Origin: Gammaproteobacteria bacterium
GTDB taxonomy: Bacteria; Pseudomonadota; Gammaproteobacteria; HK1
DNA length: 5,136 bases
NCBI GenBank assembly: GCA_020444775.1
Contig: JAGRHX010001123.1
Coordinates: 1-5,136, forward strand
Reading direction: 5' to 3'
The position numbers and the translations under genes were made by a program. This document shows, one piece after another, positions 1 through 5,136 of this stretch. Numbering within the stretch: position 1 is the stretch's first letter; the number at the start of each line of letters is the position of its first letter. The notes beneath the pieces were generated by a model that saw only the letters and a list, made by a program, of their open reading frames with translations, ran no database searches and was not told the DNA's origin.

Positions 1-13
1 GGCGCCCTTTTTT
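1..13 (+). terminator. 3' half of a probable Rho-independent terminator (cut by window edge)
   Basis: The window opens with the GC-rich arm GGCGCCC followed directly by six T residues (8-13), the typical trailing arm plus T-tract of an intrinsic terminator read on the + strand. The matching leading arm would lie left of base 1 and cannot be seen, so this is inferred from half a structure. It suggests a + strand gene ends just before the window and that ppiD is transcribed from its own promoter. In many gammaproteobacteria ppiD follows hupB and lon, so hupB is one candidate for the upstream gene, but nothing here shows it. Confidence 0.45.
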
Positions 14-221
14 ATGGGCCCTTCCCTGGCTGGCCTTGATCGGTCGCAAGCGTAAGTGTCGTTACGGGATCCGGCTGCGGCGCATGGCTCGCTGGCGGCT
101 TGACCCGGTGCGGCGATTGTCGCTATGGGTGCGAAGCGTGGTGTGTCGGACCGGTCTATTGTGCGAATGCTCGCCTCCAGGCCCGGCCCGAGTAACGCGG
201 CGGGCAAGCCCTTGAGGTGCC

Positions 222-245
222 GTGACCACAAGGCTCCCAGGTCAC
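222..245. repeat. Inverted repeat GTGACC-N12-GGTCAC upstream of ppiD
   Basis: Two perfect 6-base arms, GTGACC (222-227) and GGTCAC (240-245), face each other across 12 bases. The pair ends 21 bases before a CATAAT hexamer that could be a -10 element, so it would cover or abut the -35 region of that promoter. This is a reasonable place for an operator, but a 6-base dyad of this kind can arise by chance in 400 bases and no regulator is identifiable from the sequence. Confidence 0.3.
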
Positions 246-266
246 CAAGCGAACGTCAAACTCAGG

Positions 267-272
267 CATAAT
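267..272 (+). promoter_or_regulatory. Possible -10 element for ppiD
   Basis: CATAAT matches the sigma-70 -10 consensus at five of six positions and lies about 145 bases before the ppiD start, in otherwise GC-rich DNA. No good -35 hexamer occurs at 16-18 bases spacing, so if this is a promoter it would need an activator or another sigma factor. I saw no clear CpxR-type GTAAA tandem repeat or full heat-shock promoter, both of which are known to control ppiD in Escherichia coli. Confidence 0.22.
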
Positions 273-417
273 CCCAGCTGCGCGGTCATGCGCCGGGTGC
301 GTTCGCTGCCCTCGGTGAGATGCTGCCGGCAGATATCCCGGGCGCCGGCTGGAGTCGGACACGCGGAATGCGCACGGGCCCTGGCATACAGCACAGAAAC
401 GATTCGAGCCTTCGGAC

Positions 418-2343
418 ATGCTGCAGTTCATTCGCGACAAAGCGACGGGGTGGATAGCCTGGGTCGTGGTCATCCTGATCGCCATCCCGTTTGCCTTGTG
501 GGGCATTCAGGAATACGTGACGCCTGACGTGAATCCCACGGTCGTCTCCGTAAACGGTGACCAGATCGAGTACCAGACCTTCTACCGAAGCTATCAGCGT
601 CGGCTTTCGACCTTGCGGCGGATCCTGCCAGACACCGAGATCGACGAAGCCGAGGTTCGCCAGCAGACCCTCGATGATCTTATCGACGAGCAGGTGTTGA
701 TCCAGGCGGCCCTGGACGGACAGATGCGTATCGGCGACGGCCTCCTGGCTGCCTTGATCCGAAGCAACCGCCAGTTCCAGCGTGACGGGGAGTTCTCCCA
801 GGAGCTCTACCAGAATTTCCTCAGGGCGAACGGAATGACGCCAGGGAGCTTCGAGTTCGAGATGCGCCGGAATCTGCTCTCGCAGCAGATCCTCAGTGGT
901 ATCAACGGTACTGCCCTGGTCAGCGATGCTGAGTTGAAGACCGCGTTGGAGCTGCGTACTCAGACCCGGCGCTACAGCACGCTGGAAGTTCCGGGTGCCA
1001 GGTTCATGCAGGACGCACCGTCCGATGAGGCCGTGCAGGCCTACTTTGACGGGCATCGAGAGATCTATCGGCAGCCTCAGCTGGTCACGGCGGAGTACGT
1101 GCAGATCTCTCGCGACGAGATTGCCAGCGGCATCTCGGCGACCGATGAGGGCCTGCGCGAGCTCTATCAACGCAATCTGAACGCCGGCATGTATGCAACT
1201 CCGGAGCAGCGTGCGGCGCGCCACATCCTCATCACGCTGGCGGACGATGCCGAACCGGCTGAGGTGGAGAAGGCTCTGGAGAAGATCAAGGCTTTGCGCG
1301 ATAGGATCGTCGATGGCGGTGAATCCTTCGAGTCGGTCGCGAAGTCGGAGTCCGAGGATCCCGGGTCAGCGCCGAACGGCGGCGATCTCGGCTTGTTCGG
1401 CCGTGGTGTGATGGACCCTGCCTTCGAAACCGCGGCCTTCGCACTAAAACTGGACGAGGTCTCCGAACCGGTACGTTCACGCTTTGGCTGGCATCTCATC
1501 CAGGTCACGGAGATTCAGCCCGGTTCCGTGCGCAGCTTCGAGCAGACCCGCGCGGAGATCCTGCGTGAATATCAGAATCTCGAGGCGGAGCAGGTCTTCG
1601 GCGATCGGGTCGAGCAGCTGGCGAATCTGAGCTTTGAGCGGCCGGATACCCTCGCGCCGGCAGCAGAGGCGCTCGGTCTGGAGATTCGAACGAGTGAGCC
1701 GTTCTCACGGGACGAGCCCGCGGAATCAGGGATCGCCCGTTTCGAGAGCGTGCGTGCGCATGCCTTTCGGCCGAATGTGCTTGATGGCGAGAATAGCGAC
1801 CTCATCGAGACCGATCCCGGGGTGATCATCGTGCTGCGTGTTTCTCGAGTGGAGCCATCGAGGCTGCGCGAGCTGGACGAGGTGCGTGCACAGGTCGTCG
1901 CTGCTGTGCAGGTCGAAGCCGCTACCGCCAGCTCCAAGCAGCTCGGTGAGGCGTTGCTGAAGCGGCTCGAGTCGGGTGAGGAACGCGAGGCCGTCGCCGA
2001 GGCCGAATCTCTGAGCTGGTCCGAGCCGGAGAGCGTGACCCGACAGAGCGGGGCGGTCGACGGCGAGCTGCGTGATGCGTTGTTCAAGCTACCGGCGCCC
2101 GAAGCCGATCGGCCCCGTTATATCGGTCTGCCCGCGGCCGAGGGCGGTTACCGGGTGATTGCCCTGCTGGGTGTCGGGAAGCGTGAGCTCGACGAGGCCG
2201 AGCTCACACGTCTGCAGATCGCCCTTGGTGACGCGCTTCGGGCCCAGTACGGGCGTGCCGAGGAAAAAGCGCTACTCGCCGCGCTACGTGCCAACGCCAA
2301 GGTCGAGATTTTCAAGGAGCGGTTGTCACCGGGTGAGGAGTGA
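418..2343 (+). CDS. ppiD: PpiD, membrane-anchored periplasmic folding chaperone with parvulin domain
   Basis: PpiD is an inner-membrane-anchored periplasmic chaperone that works at the Sec translocon exit and helps fold newly exported proteins. The 641-residue product has the family layout: a short cytoplasmic start (MLQFIRDKATGW), one membrane segment at about 12-30, a SurA-like N-terminal chaperone region at about 40-165 (VSVNGDQI, then LDDLIDEQVLIQ), a PpiC-type parvulin domain at about 262-367 (RHILI, NGGDLGLF, MDPAF, FGWHLIQV), and a long C-terminal chaperone region. Length is close to the 623 residues of the E. coli protein. The parvulin pocket residues H269, D314, M332, F336 and H359 are all present, whereas they are largely lost in E. 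coli PpiD. The ATG at 418 is fixed by the conserved N-terminus despite a weak ribosome site (GAG, 406-408). The gene appears to be transcribed alone and converges on the HNH gene. Confidence 0.95.
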   Translation: MLQFIRDKATGWIAWVVVILIAIPFALWGIQEYVTPDVNPTVVSVNGDQIEYQTFYRSYQRRLSTLRRILPDTEIDEAEVRQQTLDDLIDEQVLIQAALDGQMRIGDGLLAALIRSNRQFQRDGEFSQELYQNFLRANGMTPGSFEFEMRRNLLSQQILSGINGTALVSDAELKTALELRTQTRRYSTLEVPGARFMQDAPSDEAVQAYFDGHREIYRQPQLVTAEYVQISRDEIASGISATDEGLRELYQRNLNAGMYATPEQRAARHILITLADDAEPAEVEKALEKIKALRDRIVDGGESFESVAKSESEDPGSAPNGGDLGLFGRGVMDPAFETAAFALKLDEVSEPVRSRFGWHLIQVTEIQPGSVRSFEQTRAEILREYQNLEAEQVFGDRVEQLANLSFERPDTLAPAAEALGLEIRTSEPFSRDEPAESGIARFESVRAHAFRPNVLDGENSDLIETDPGVIIVLRVSRVEPSRLRELDEVRAQVVAAVQVEAATASSKQLGEALLKRLESGEEREAVAEAESLSWSEPESVTRQSGAVDGELRDALFKLPAPEADRPRYIGLPAAEGGYRVIALLGVGKRELDEAELTRLQIALGDALRAQYGRAEEKALLAALRANAKVEIFKERLSPGEE

Positions 2344-2357
2344 TGGTCGCTCATCCG

Positions 2358-2383
2358 GCGATGGGCCGGGAGAATGCCATCGC
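2358..2383. repeat. Hairpin 1 between the convergent genes ppiD and HNH
   Basis: GCGATGG (2358-2364) and CCATCGC (2377-2383) form a perfect 7-base-pair stem around a 12-base loop, starting 15 bases after the ppiD stop. There is no T-tract on either strand, so it is not a standard intrinsic terminator. It abuts a second, longer inverted repeat directly (2384-2411). A role in ending or stabilising the ppiD and HNH transcripts is an inference from the convergent position. Confidence 0.45.
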
Positions 2384-2411
2384 GCGCTGATCTGACCGGT
2401 CAGGCCAGCGC
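2384..2411. terminator. 28-base near-palindrome over the HNH stop codon; possible bidirectional terminator
   Basis: Two 14-base arms meet with no spacer. The core CTGACCGGTCAG (2392-2403) is a perfect palindrome, flanked by GCGCTG (2384-2389) and CAGCGC (2406-2411). Only two position pairs break the symmetry, and one of these is a G-U wobble in RNA from either strand. It includes the TGA stop of the HNH gene (2402-2400) and its last codons. Because it lies between convergent genes it could terminate both, but no T-tract follows on either strand, so the structure is certain and the function is not. Confidence 0.45.
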
Positions 2412-2984
2412 ACTCCGGAGCCGACTGTCCCGACGGAAGCGTTTCGCCAGAAAGGCCATCTGGTCGGCCAGAATCCTCCGATTCGACAGCACCAGATATT
2501 CGGCGCGGTTCGGCACATAGGGGACGGCGAGCAGCGGCATGTGCGCCTGCTCTGGGGTGCGGGCCCCTTTGGCGTGGTTGCAGGCTTTACAAGCTGTGAC
2601 CACGTTGTTCCACTGGTCTTTACCCCCCAGCGCGAACGGGATTACGTGGTCGCGAGTCAGTTGCGATTCGGCGAATCCGTTGCCGCAATAGAGGCAGATT
2701 TGATTGTCGCGCCGAAACAGTTCGCGGTTTGACAGGGGGGGAATGAGATTCTCGCCGTCGAGCAGGCGTAGTCGACCCTTGACTGCGATGATGGAATTGA
2801 TGGTCACGGCGGAGCGCAGCCCGGTGTGACGATTGGTTCCTCCGTAGACGGTGAAGGCGTGTTCGCCAACCGACCACGCAATCATGTCACGGGCGTCGAG
2901 CACCACAGCAGCCTGCCACGGGATCCACCTAATCGGTGTTCCCGTGACATCGAGCCTCAGGATCAGGGGTGGAGTCGCTTCCAA
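2400..2984 (-). CDS. HNH endonuclease family protein, stand-alone
   Basis: This 194-residue protein carries a complete zinc-stabilised HNH nuclease fold in its middle: LFRRDNQICLYC at about 89-100, RDHVIP at 111-116 and ACKACNHAKG at 131-140. C97, C100, C132 and C135 are the likely structural zinc ligands; H113, an asparagine at 126/127 and H137 form the HNH signature. Residues 1-85 form a conserved-looking N-terminal region (LRLDVTGTPIRWIPWQAAV) of unknown role, and the C-terminus is basic. HNH proteins cut or nick DNA using a metal ion; the target of this solitary subfamily is not established. The start is a TTG, the only usable start before an in-frame stop just upstream, with AGAGG (2996-2992) seven bases before it. 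It lies 109 bases downstream of fabI in the same direction. No methylase or mobile-element gene is beside it, so it does not look like part of a restriction system. Confidence 0.85.
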   Translation of the reverse strand: MEATPPLILRLDVTGTPIRWIPWQAAVVLDARDMIAWSVGEHAFTVYGGTNRHTGLRSAVTINSIIAVKGRLRLLDGENLIPPLSNRELFRRDNQICLYCGNGFAESQLTRDHVIPFALGGKDQWNNVVTACKACNHAKGARTPEQAHMPLLAVPYVPNRAEYLVLSNRRILADQMAFLAKRFRRDSRLRSALA

Positions 2985-3093
2985 GCCTCAGCCTCTAGGC
3001 ATGACCCTCGATAATTCTCCATAGAACCCCCACAAAAGCAACGGCGTCGCGGCTCGGATCACATTCCTGACACGAATCGGCGCGGCGCGGGAG
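2985..3093 (-). other. Gap between fabI and the HNH gene
   Basis: This 109-base stretch contains the Shine-Dalgarno sequence AGAGG for the HNH gene (2992-2996 on the minus strand) and no T-tract terminator after fabI. A TTGCTT hexamer (3041-3036, minus) is followed only by a poor -10 candidate, so a dedicated HNH promoter is not supported and read-through from fabI is possible. Confidence 0.4.
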
Positions 3094-3106
3094 TCAGGTG
3101 GACTCC
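3090..3106 (-). repeat. Small hairpin over the fabI stop codon
   Basis: GGAGTC and GACTCC form a perfect 6-base-pair stem with a 5-base loop that includes part of the fabI TGA stop (3096-3094). No T-tract follows on the minus strand, so it could at most stabilise or attenuate the transcript before the HNH gene. It may be chance. Confidence 0.3.
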
Positions 3107-3900
3107 GGATCGTCGGACTGGTAGCGGGTCATGCCGACCATGTTGAAACCGGCGTCCACGTGCACGATCTCCCCGGTAATGCCTGCCGCTAGCTCGGAGC
3201 AGAGGAACGCGGCGACGTTGCCCACGTCCATGATTTCGACAGTCCGACGCAGGGGCGATGTGTGGCGGGCCGCGTCCAGGAAGCGCTTGAAATCACCGAT
3301 GCCGGCGGCCGCGAGGGTCTTGATAGGGCCTGCGGATATCGCGTTCACCCGCGTACCCTCGGGCCCGAGCGAGTGCGCCATGTAGCGCACTGTCGCTTCC
3401 AGACTGGCCTTGGCGGGCCCCATGACGTTGTAGTTCGGGATGGTCCGCTCGGCGCCGAGATAGGTGAGGGTGATAAGGGCACCGTTGCGTCCTCGCATCA
3501 GCGGTCTGGCAGCCTTGGCCAGGGCAGCGAAGCTGTAGGCGCTGATGTCGTGGGCGATCTGGAAGCTTTCTCGGGTCAGGTTATCGAGGAACTCGCCGCG
3601 CAGCGCCTCGCGCGGCGCGAAGGCGACCGCATGCACGATGATATCGAGTCCATCCCAGCGTTGTGCGATGTGCTCGAAGACCGCGTCAATCTGTTCGTCA
3701 CTGGCCACGTCACATGGGACGCAAATCGAGCTGTCGAGCTCGGCCGACATCTCGCGGACGCGCGATTCGAGGCGCTCGTTCTGGTAGGTGAAGGCCAGCG
3801 CCGCGCCTTCGCGATGCATGGCCTGGGCTATGCCCCAGGCGATTGAGCGTTGACTTGCCAGCCCGAGAATCAACGCGTTCTTACCCGCTAGAAATCCCAT
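3094..3900 (-). CDS. fabI: Enoyl-[acyl-carrier-protein] reductase FabI (NADH-dependent)
   Basis: FabI reduces the trans-2-enoyl-ACP double bond in the cytoplasm, the last step of each fatty-acid elongation cycle, and is the target of triclosan and related inhibitors. The 268-residue product matches the E. coli protein (262 aa) along its length: [10 protein letters not shown] start, cofactor-binding [13 protein letters not shown] (13-25), CDV (63-65), the catalytic pair Y157 and K164 in YNVMGPAK with Y147 before it, and the SAGPIKT segment (189-195). At the inhibitor-contact loop it reads HAVAFAP (90-96), with A91 and A93 where E. coli has S91 and G93. The ATG at 3900 is chosen over an in-frame start 22 codons upstream because the family N-terminus begins there; GGAG (3915-3912) lies 11 bases before it, a long spacing. 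A stem-loop may present that site. It follows the ABC permease by 118 bases in the same direction. Confidence 0.96.
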   Translation of the reverse strand: MGFLAGKNALILGLASQRSIAWGIAQAMHREGAALAFTYQNERLESRVREMSAELDSSICVPCDVASDEQIDAVFEHIAQRWDGLDIIVHAVAFAPREALRGEFLDNLTRESFQIAHDISAYSFAALAKAARPLMRGRNGALITLTYLGAERTIPNYNVMGPAKASLEATVRYMAHSLGPEGTRVNAISAGPIKTLAAAGIGDFKRFLDAARHTSPLRRTVEIMDVGNVAAFLCSELAAGITGEIVHVDAGFNMVGMTRYQSDDPEST

Positions 3901-3933
3901 ATCTGCATCCACTCCGATTCGATGTGCGCAGAT
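3901..3933 (-). promoter_or_regulatory. Leader hairpin of fabI with the ribosome site in its loop
   Basis: ATCTGC and GCAGAT (3933-3928 and 3906-3901 on the minus strand) can pair across 21 bases, and the second arm ends immediately before the fabI ATG. The loop contains the GGAG ribosome site, so folding would bring the site closer to the start and shorten the effective spacing of 11 bases. This is seen only as complementarity; whether it folds or matters is unknown. Confidence 0.3.
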
Positions 3934-3949
3934 CGCGCGCTTCGCCTGA

Positions 3950-3963
3950 GCGGCTATTGCCGC
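3950..3963 (-). repeat. Small tetraloop-like stem in the fabI leader
   Basis: GCGGC (3950-3954) and GCCGC (3959-3963) are perfect complementary arms around four bases. If transcription starts at the TATACT element upstream, this hairpin lies inside the fabI 5' untranslated region. Five base pairs is short and could be chance in GC-rich DNA. Confidence 0.25.
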
Positions 3964-3986
3964 CACGACGATCTTTCGAGCCGGGG

Positions 3987-3992
3987 AGTATA
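3987..3992 (-). promoter_or_regulatory. Possible -10 element of a fabI promoter
   Basis: TATACT on the minus strand matches the sigma-70 -10 consensus at five of six positions and lies 86 bases before the fabI ATG in a gene-free gap. A TTGACG hexamer exists upstream (4022-4017) but with a 24-base spacer, too long for a standard promoter, and there is no TG extended -10. It supports, weakly, fabI having its own start site in addition to any read-through from the permease operon. Confidence 0.3.
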
Positions 3993-4018
3993 CGCCGCAG
4001 GCTGGCCCGGCGCTGCCG

Positions 4019-5026
4019 TCAAAGGCCGCGGCCGAGGCGTGGGTCCGCTGCTTCGCGGATCCCCTCGCCCAGCAGATGAAACGCCAGGACCACCACGAAT
4101 ATCGCCAGGCTCGGCACTATAACCAGCCATGGCGCGTCGAGGATGTATAGACGCGCATCGGCGAGCATTGTGCCCCAGGTCGCGTGAGGTGGTTGCACCC
4201 CAAAGCCCAGAAAGCTCAGGGTAGATTCGGTAAGGATCGCGGTGGCAACGGTGAGACTTGCCGATACCAGCACTGGCGACAAGGCATTGGGTAACGCGTG
4301 TCGCAGCAGTATCCGTGGGCCGGAATAGCCGAGTGCGCGCGCTGCCTGGATGTACTCGCGATTCTTGATGGCGAGGAGCTCGGCCCGCACCAGCCGCGCC
4401 GTGCCCATCCAGCCCGTCAGACCGAGCACGAGCATGATGTAGTAGACACTCGGCGGCAGCAGGGCCACCACCGTCAGGATGAGGAAGAAGCTCGGAAAGC
4501 AAAGCATCAAGTCGGTGCAGCGCATGATGAGGGCATCCAGAGTCACAGGACCGATGCGCCGGTGACCGGCGAAGCCGGCCAGTCCGCCGAGCAAGATGCC
4601 GATGCCGGTACCGATCACCACCACGACCAGACCGATGCTCAGTGAAACGCGTGCCCCCTCGAGGAAGCGTGCGAGCACGTCGCGGCCAAGATCGTCGGTA
4701 CCGAGCCAGTAGATTCCGAACAAGGGTCGTGAGTCCCCTTCGAGTGCCGCGTCGGCCGGACTCAACGGTGGCCTGAAGCGCTCGGTCAGGCGGATATGTG
4801 CGGGATCCAATGCTTCCACGTTCAGAGAGGCCACGTAGCCGAACAGCGCCACCAGCGACAAGCCGACCAGGACCAACAATGCACCAACCGTCACCGGATC
4901 CCCGCAGGCACGTCCCAGCAGGCCGTCCGGTAGACGGCGGTGCGCCCGGGGCGCCGTTCTCGTCTCGTGTGACGCCTGATGGTTCTCGGCTGACGGGTCG
5001 GGCCGGACCGGTCGTGATGGCGTCAC
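4019..5026 (-). CDS. ABC transporter permease, OppC/DppC (peptide/nickel) family
   Basis: This is one of the two membrane channel subunits of a binding-protein-dependent ABC importer for peptides or related solutes. The 335-residue protein has a hydrophilic, arginine-rich N-terminal tail (1-44), a first membrane segment at about 46-67, a periplasmic stretch ending in the family motif [16 protein letters not shown] (106-121), and further membrane segments at about 129-152, 171-191, 194-212, 249-272 and 299-319. The cytoplasmic EAA loop that docks the ATPase is clear at 224-248 ([13 protein letters not shown], then LPNA), followed by [12 protein letters not shown] and WGTMLADAR typical of OppC/DppC. 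It starts with GTG at 5026, overlapping the stop of the partner permease by four bases (GTGA), with GAGG (5038-5035) eight bases upstream, implying translational coupling. E. coli fabI also lies near a peptide-type system (sapABCDF), but I cannot assign Sap, Opp or Dpp from one subunit, so I give no symbol. Confidence 0.92.
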   Translation of the reverse strand: MTPSRPVRPDPSAENHQASHETRTAPRAHRRLPDGLLGRACGDPVTVGALLVLVGLSLVALFGYVASLNVEALDPAHIRLTERFRPPLSPADAALEGDSRPLFGIYWLGTDDLGRDVLARFLEGARVSLSIGLVVVVIGTGIGILLGGLAGFAGHRRIGPVTLDALIMRCTDLMLCFPSFFLILTVVALLPPSVYYIMLVLGLTGWMGTARLVRAELLAIKNREYIQAARALGYSGPRILLRHALPNALSPVLVSASLTVATAILTESTLSFLGFGVQPPHATWGTMLADARLYILDAPWLVIVPSLAIFVVVLAFHLLGEGIREAADPRLGRGL

Positions 5027-5136
5027 TGTCGGAGCCTCGGGTCGGCGGCGGCGTAGAGCAGATCGGATATCAGCGTCCCGGCCAGTGTCAGCGCGGCGGC
5101 GAACAGGTTCAGCGTCAGCACCACCGGATAGTCGCG
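5023..5136 (-). CDS. ABC transporter permease, OppB/DppB family, C-terminal end only
   Basis: Reading the minus strand from the window edge gives 37 codons and a TGA (5025-5023). The peptide starts RDYPVVLTLNLFAAA, continues as a hydrophobic segment and ends [12 protein letters not shown]. The DYPVV start, a final membrane helix and the DLLYAxxDPRLR ending are the standard C-terminus of OppB/DppB-type permeases, the usual partner encoded directly upstream of OppC/DppC. The rest of the gene lies beyond base 5136. Its stop overlaps the GTG start of the next permease by four bases, so the two are co-transcribed and probably translationally coupled. The solute-binding protein and any ATPase genes are not in the window. 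Confidence 0.88.
   Translation of the reverse strand, partial: RDYPVVLTLNLFAAALTLAGTLISDLLYAAADPRLRQ

Larger units (their letters stand above)
14..417. other. Intergenic leader region upstream of ppiD, no supported gene
   Basis: About 400 bases lie between the terminator-like start of the window and ppiD. Reading frames exist on both strands here, but they run on into ppiD out of frame, have arginine-, alanine- and proline-rich composition and resemble no family I know, so I treat them as GC-rich noise. I found no tRNA cloverleaf and no start/RBS pair leading into a plausible protein. Small structures seen are a CGTAA-N6-TTACG dyad (51-66), a GTGACC-N12-GGTCAC dyad (222-245) and a CATAAT hexamer (267-272). 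Confidence 0.6.

Noticed and set aside
211..240. Heat-shock-like promoter (CTTGAGG then CCCAGG) before ppiD
   Set aside because: The spacer is about 17 bases, longer than the 13-15 usual for sigma-32, and the -10 match is partial.
397..411. CGATTCGAGCC resembling a tRNA T-arm just before ppiD
   Set aside because: No acceptor stem, anticodon arm or D-arm can be built around it, and it directly precedes the ppiD start.
156..527. Overlapping frames on both strands in the ppiD leader
   Set aside because: They overlap each other and the ppiD start, lack a convincing ribosome site and have low-complexity arginine- and alanine-rich composition.
286..1224. Long minus-strand reading frame of 312 codons opposite ppiD
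   Set aside because: It lies antisense to a secure ppiD coding region, has the leucine/valine/arginine-rich look of a GC-driven shadow frame and shows no domain.
3012..3041. Possible promoter for the HNH gene (TTGCTT and AATTAT, minus strand)
   Set aside because: The spacing is 19 bases and the hexamers match poorly, so it is not better than chance.
3262..3846. Plus-strand frame of 194 codons opposite fabI
   Set aside because: It is fully antisense to fabI, which is certain from its catalytic motifs, and resembles no protein family.
3901..3966. 22-residue N-terminal extension of FabI
   Set aside because: The frame is open upstream, but FabI proteins begin with MGFLxGK, which matches exactly at 3900; the extra residues match nothing in the family.
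3954..4502. Second minus-strand frame of 182 codons inside the ABC permease
   Set aside because: It is out of frame with the permease, whose EAA motif and membrane segments are clear, and it has no hydrophobic or conserved pattern.
1..5136. CRISPR array, insertion sequence, toxin-antitoxin or phage-defence cluster
   Set aside because: No regularly spaced repeats, transposase, terminal inverted repeats or small gene pairs were seen; apart from the lone HNH protein all genes are core or transport genes.

Overview
The window is GC-rich (roughly 60% by eye) and carries ordinary bacterial core genes. It best fits a gammaproteobacterium outside the enterics; a Chromatiales/Ectothiorhodospiraceae-like lineage is my guess from gene order and protein style, not from a search. 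The main clues are a PpiD-type periplasmic chaperone, a classical FabI enoyl-ACP reductase with a peptide-type ABC permease pair upstream of it, and dense coding with an overlapping stop and start.

Layout. Bases 1-13 look like the trailing half of a Rho-independent terminator of a gene left of the window. Bases 14-417 hold no gene I can support, only a possible promoter and a small dyad before ppiD. Bases 418-2343 (+) encode PpiD (641 aa), with an N-terminal membrane anchor and a parvulin domain whose active-site residues are all present. A short convergent gap (2344-2399) and the end of the next gene contain two abutting inverted repeats. Bases 2400-2984 (-) encode a stand-alone HNH endonuclease family protein with a TTG start. 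Bases 3094-3900 (-) encode FabI (268 aa). Bases 4019-5026 (-) encode an OppC/DppC-type ABC permease. Bases 5023-5136 (-) are the C-terminal end of its OppB/DppB-type partner, cut by the window edge; the two genes overlap by 4 bases (GTGA).

How the genes relate. The four minus-strand genes run in one direction (permease B, permease C, fabI, HNH) and may be partly co-transcribed. However, 118- and 109-base gaps on either side of fabI leave room for separate promoters, and a TATACT -10-like hexamer sits in the fabI leader. The permeases form the membrane channel of a peptide or similar solute importer; the substrate cannot be told from the permeases. FabI performs the last step of fatty-acid elongation. 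PpiD assists folding of proteins emerging from the Sec translocon. The functional link is only the shared envelope theme.

I looked for an undescribed system on both strands and did not find one. The points worth a second look are the twin hairpins between ppiD and the HNH gene, the intact parvulin site of PpiD, the FabI residues at the triclosan-contact loop, and small dyads in the fabI and ppiD leaders.
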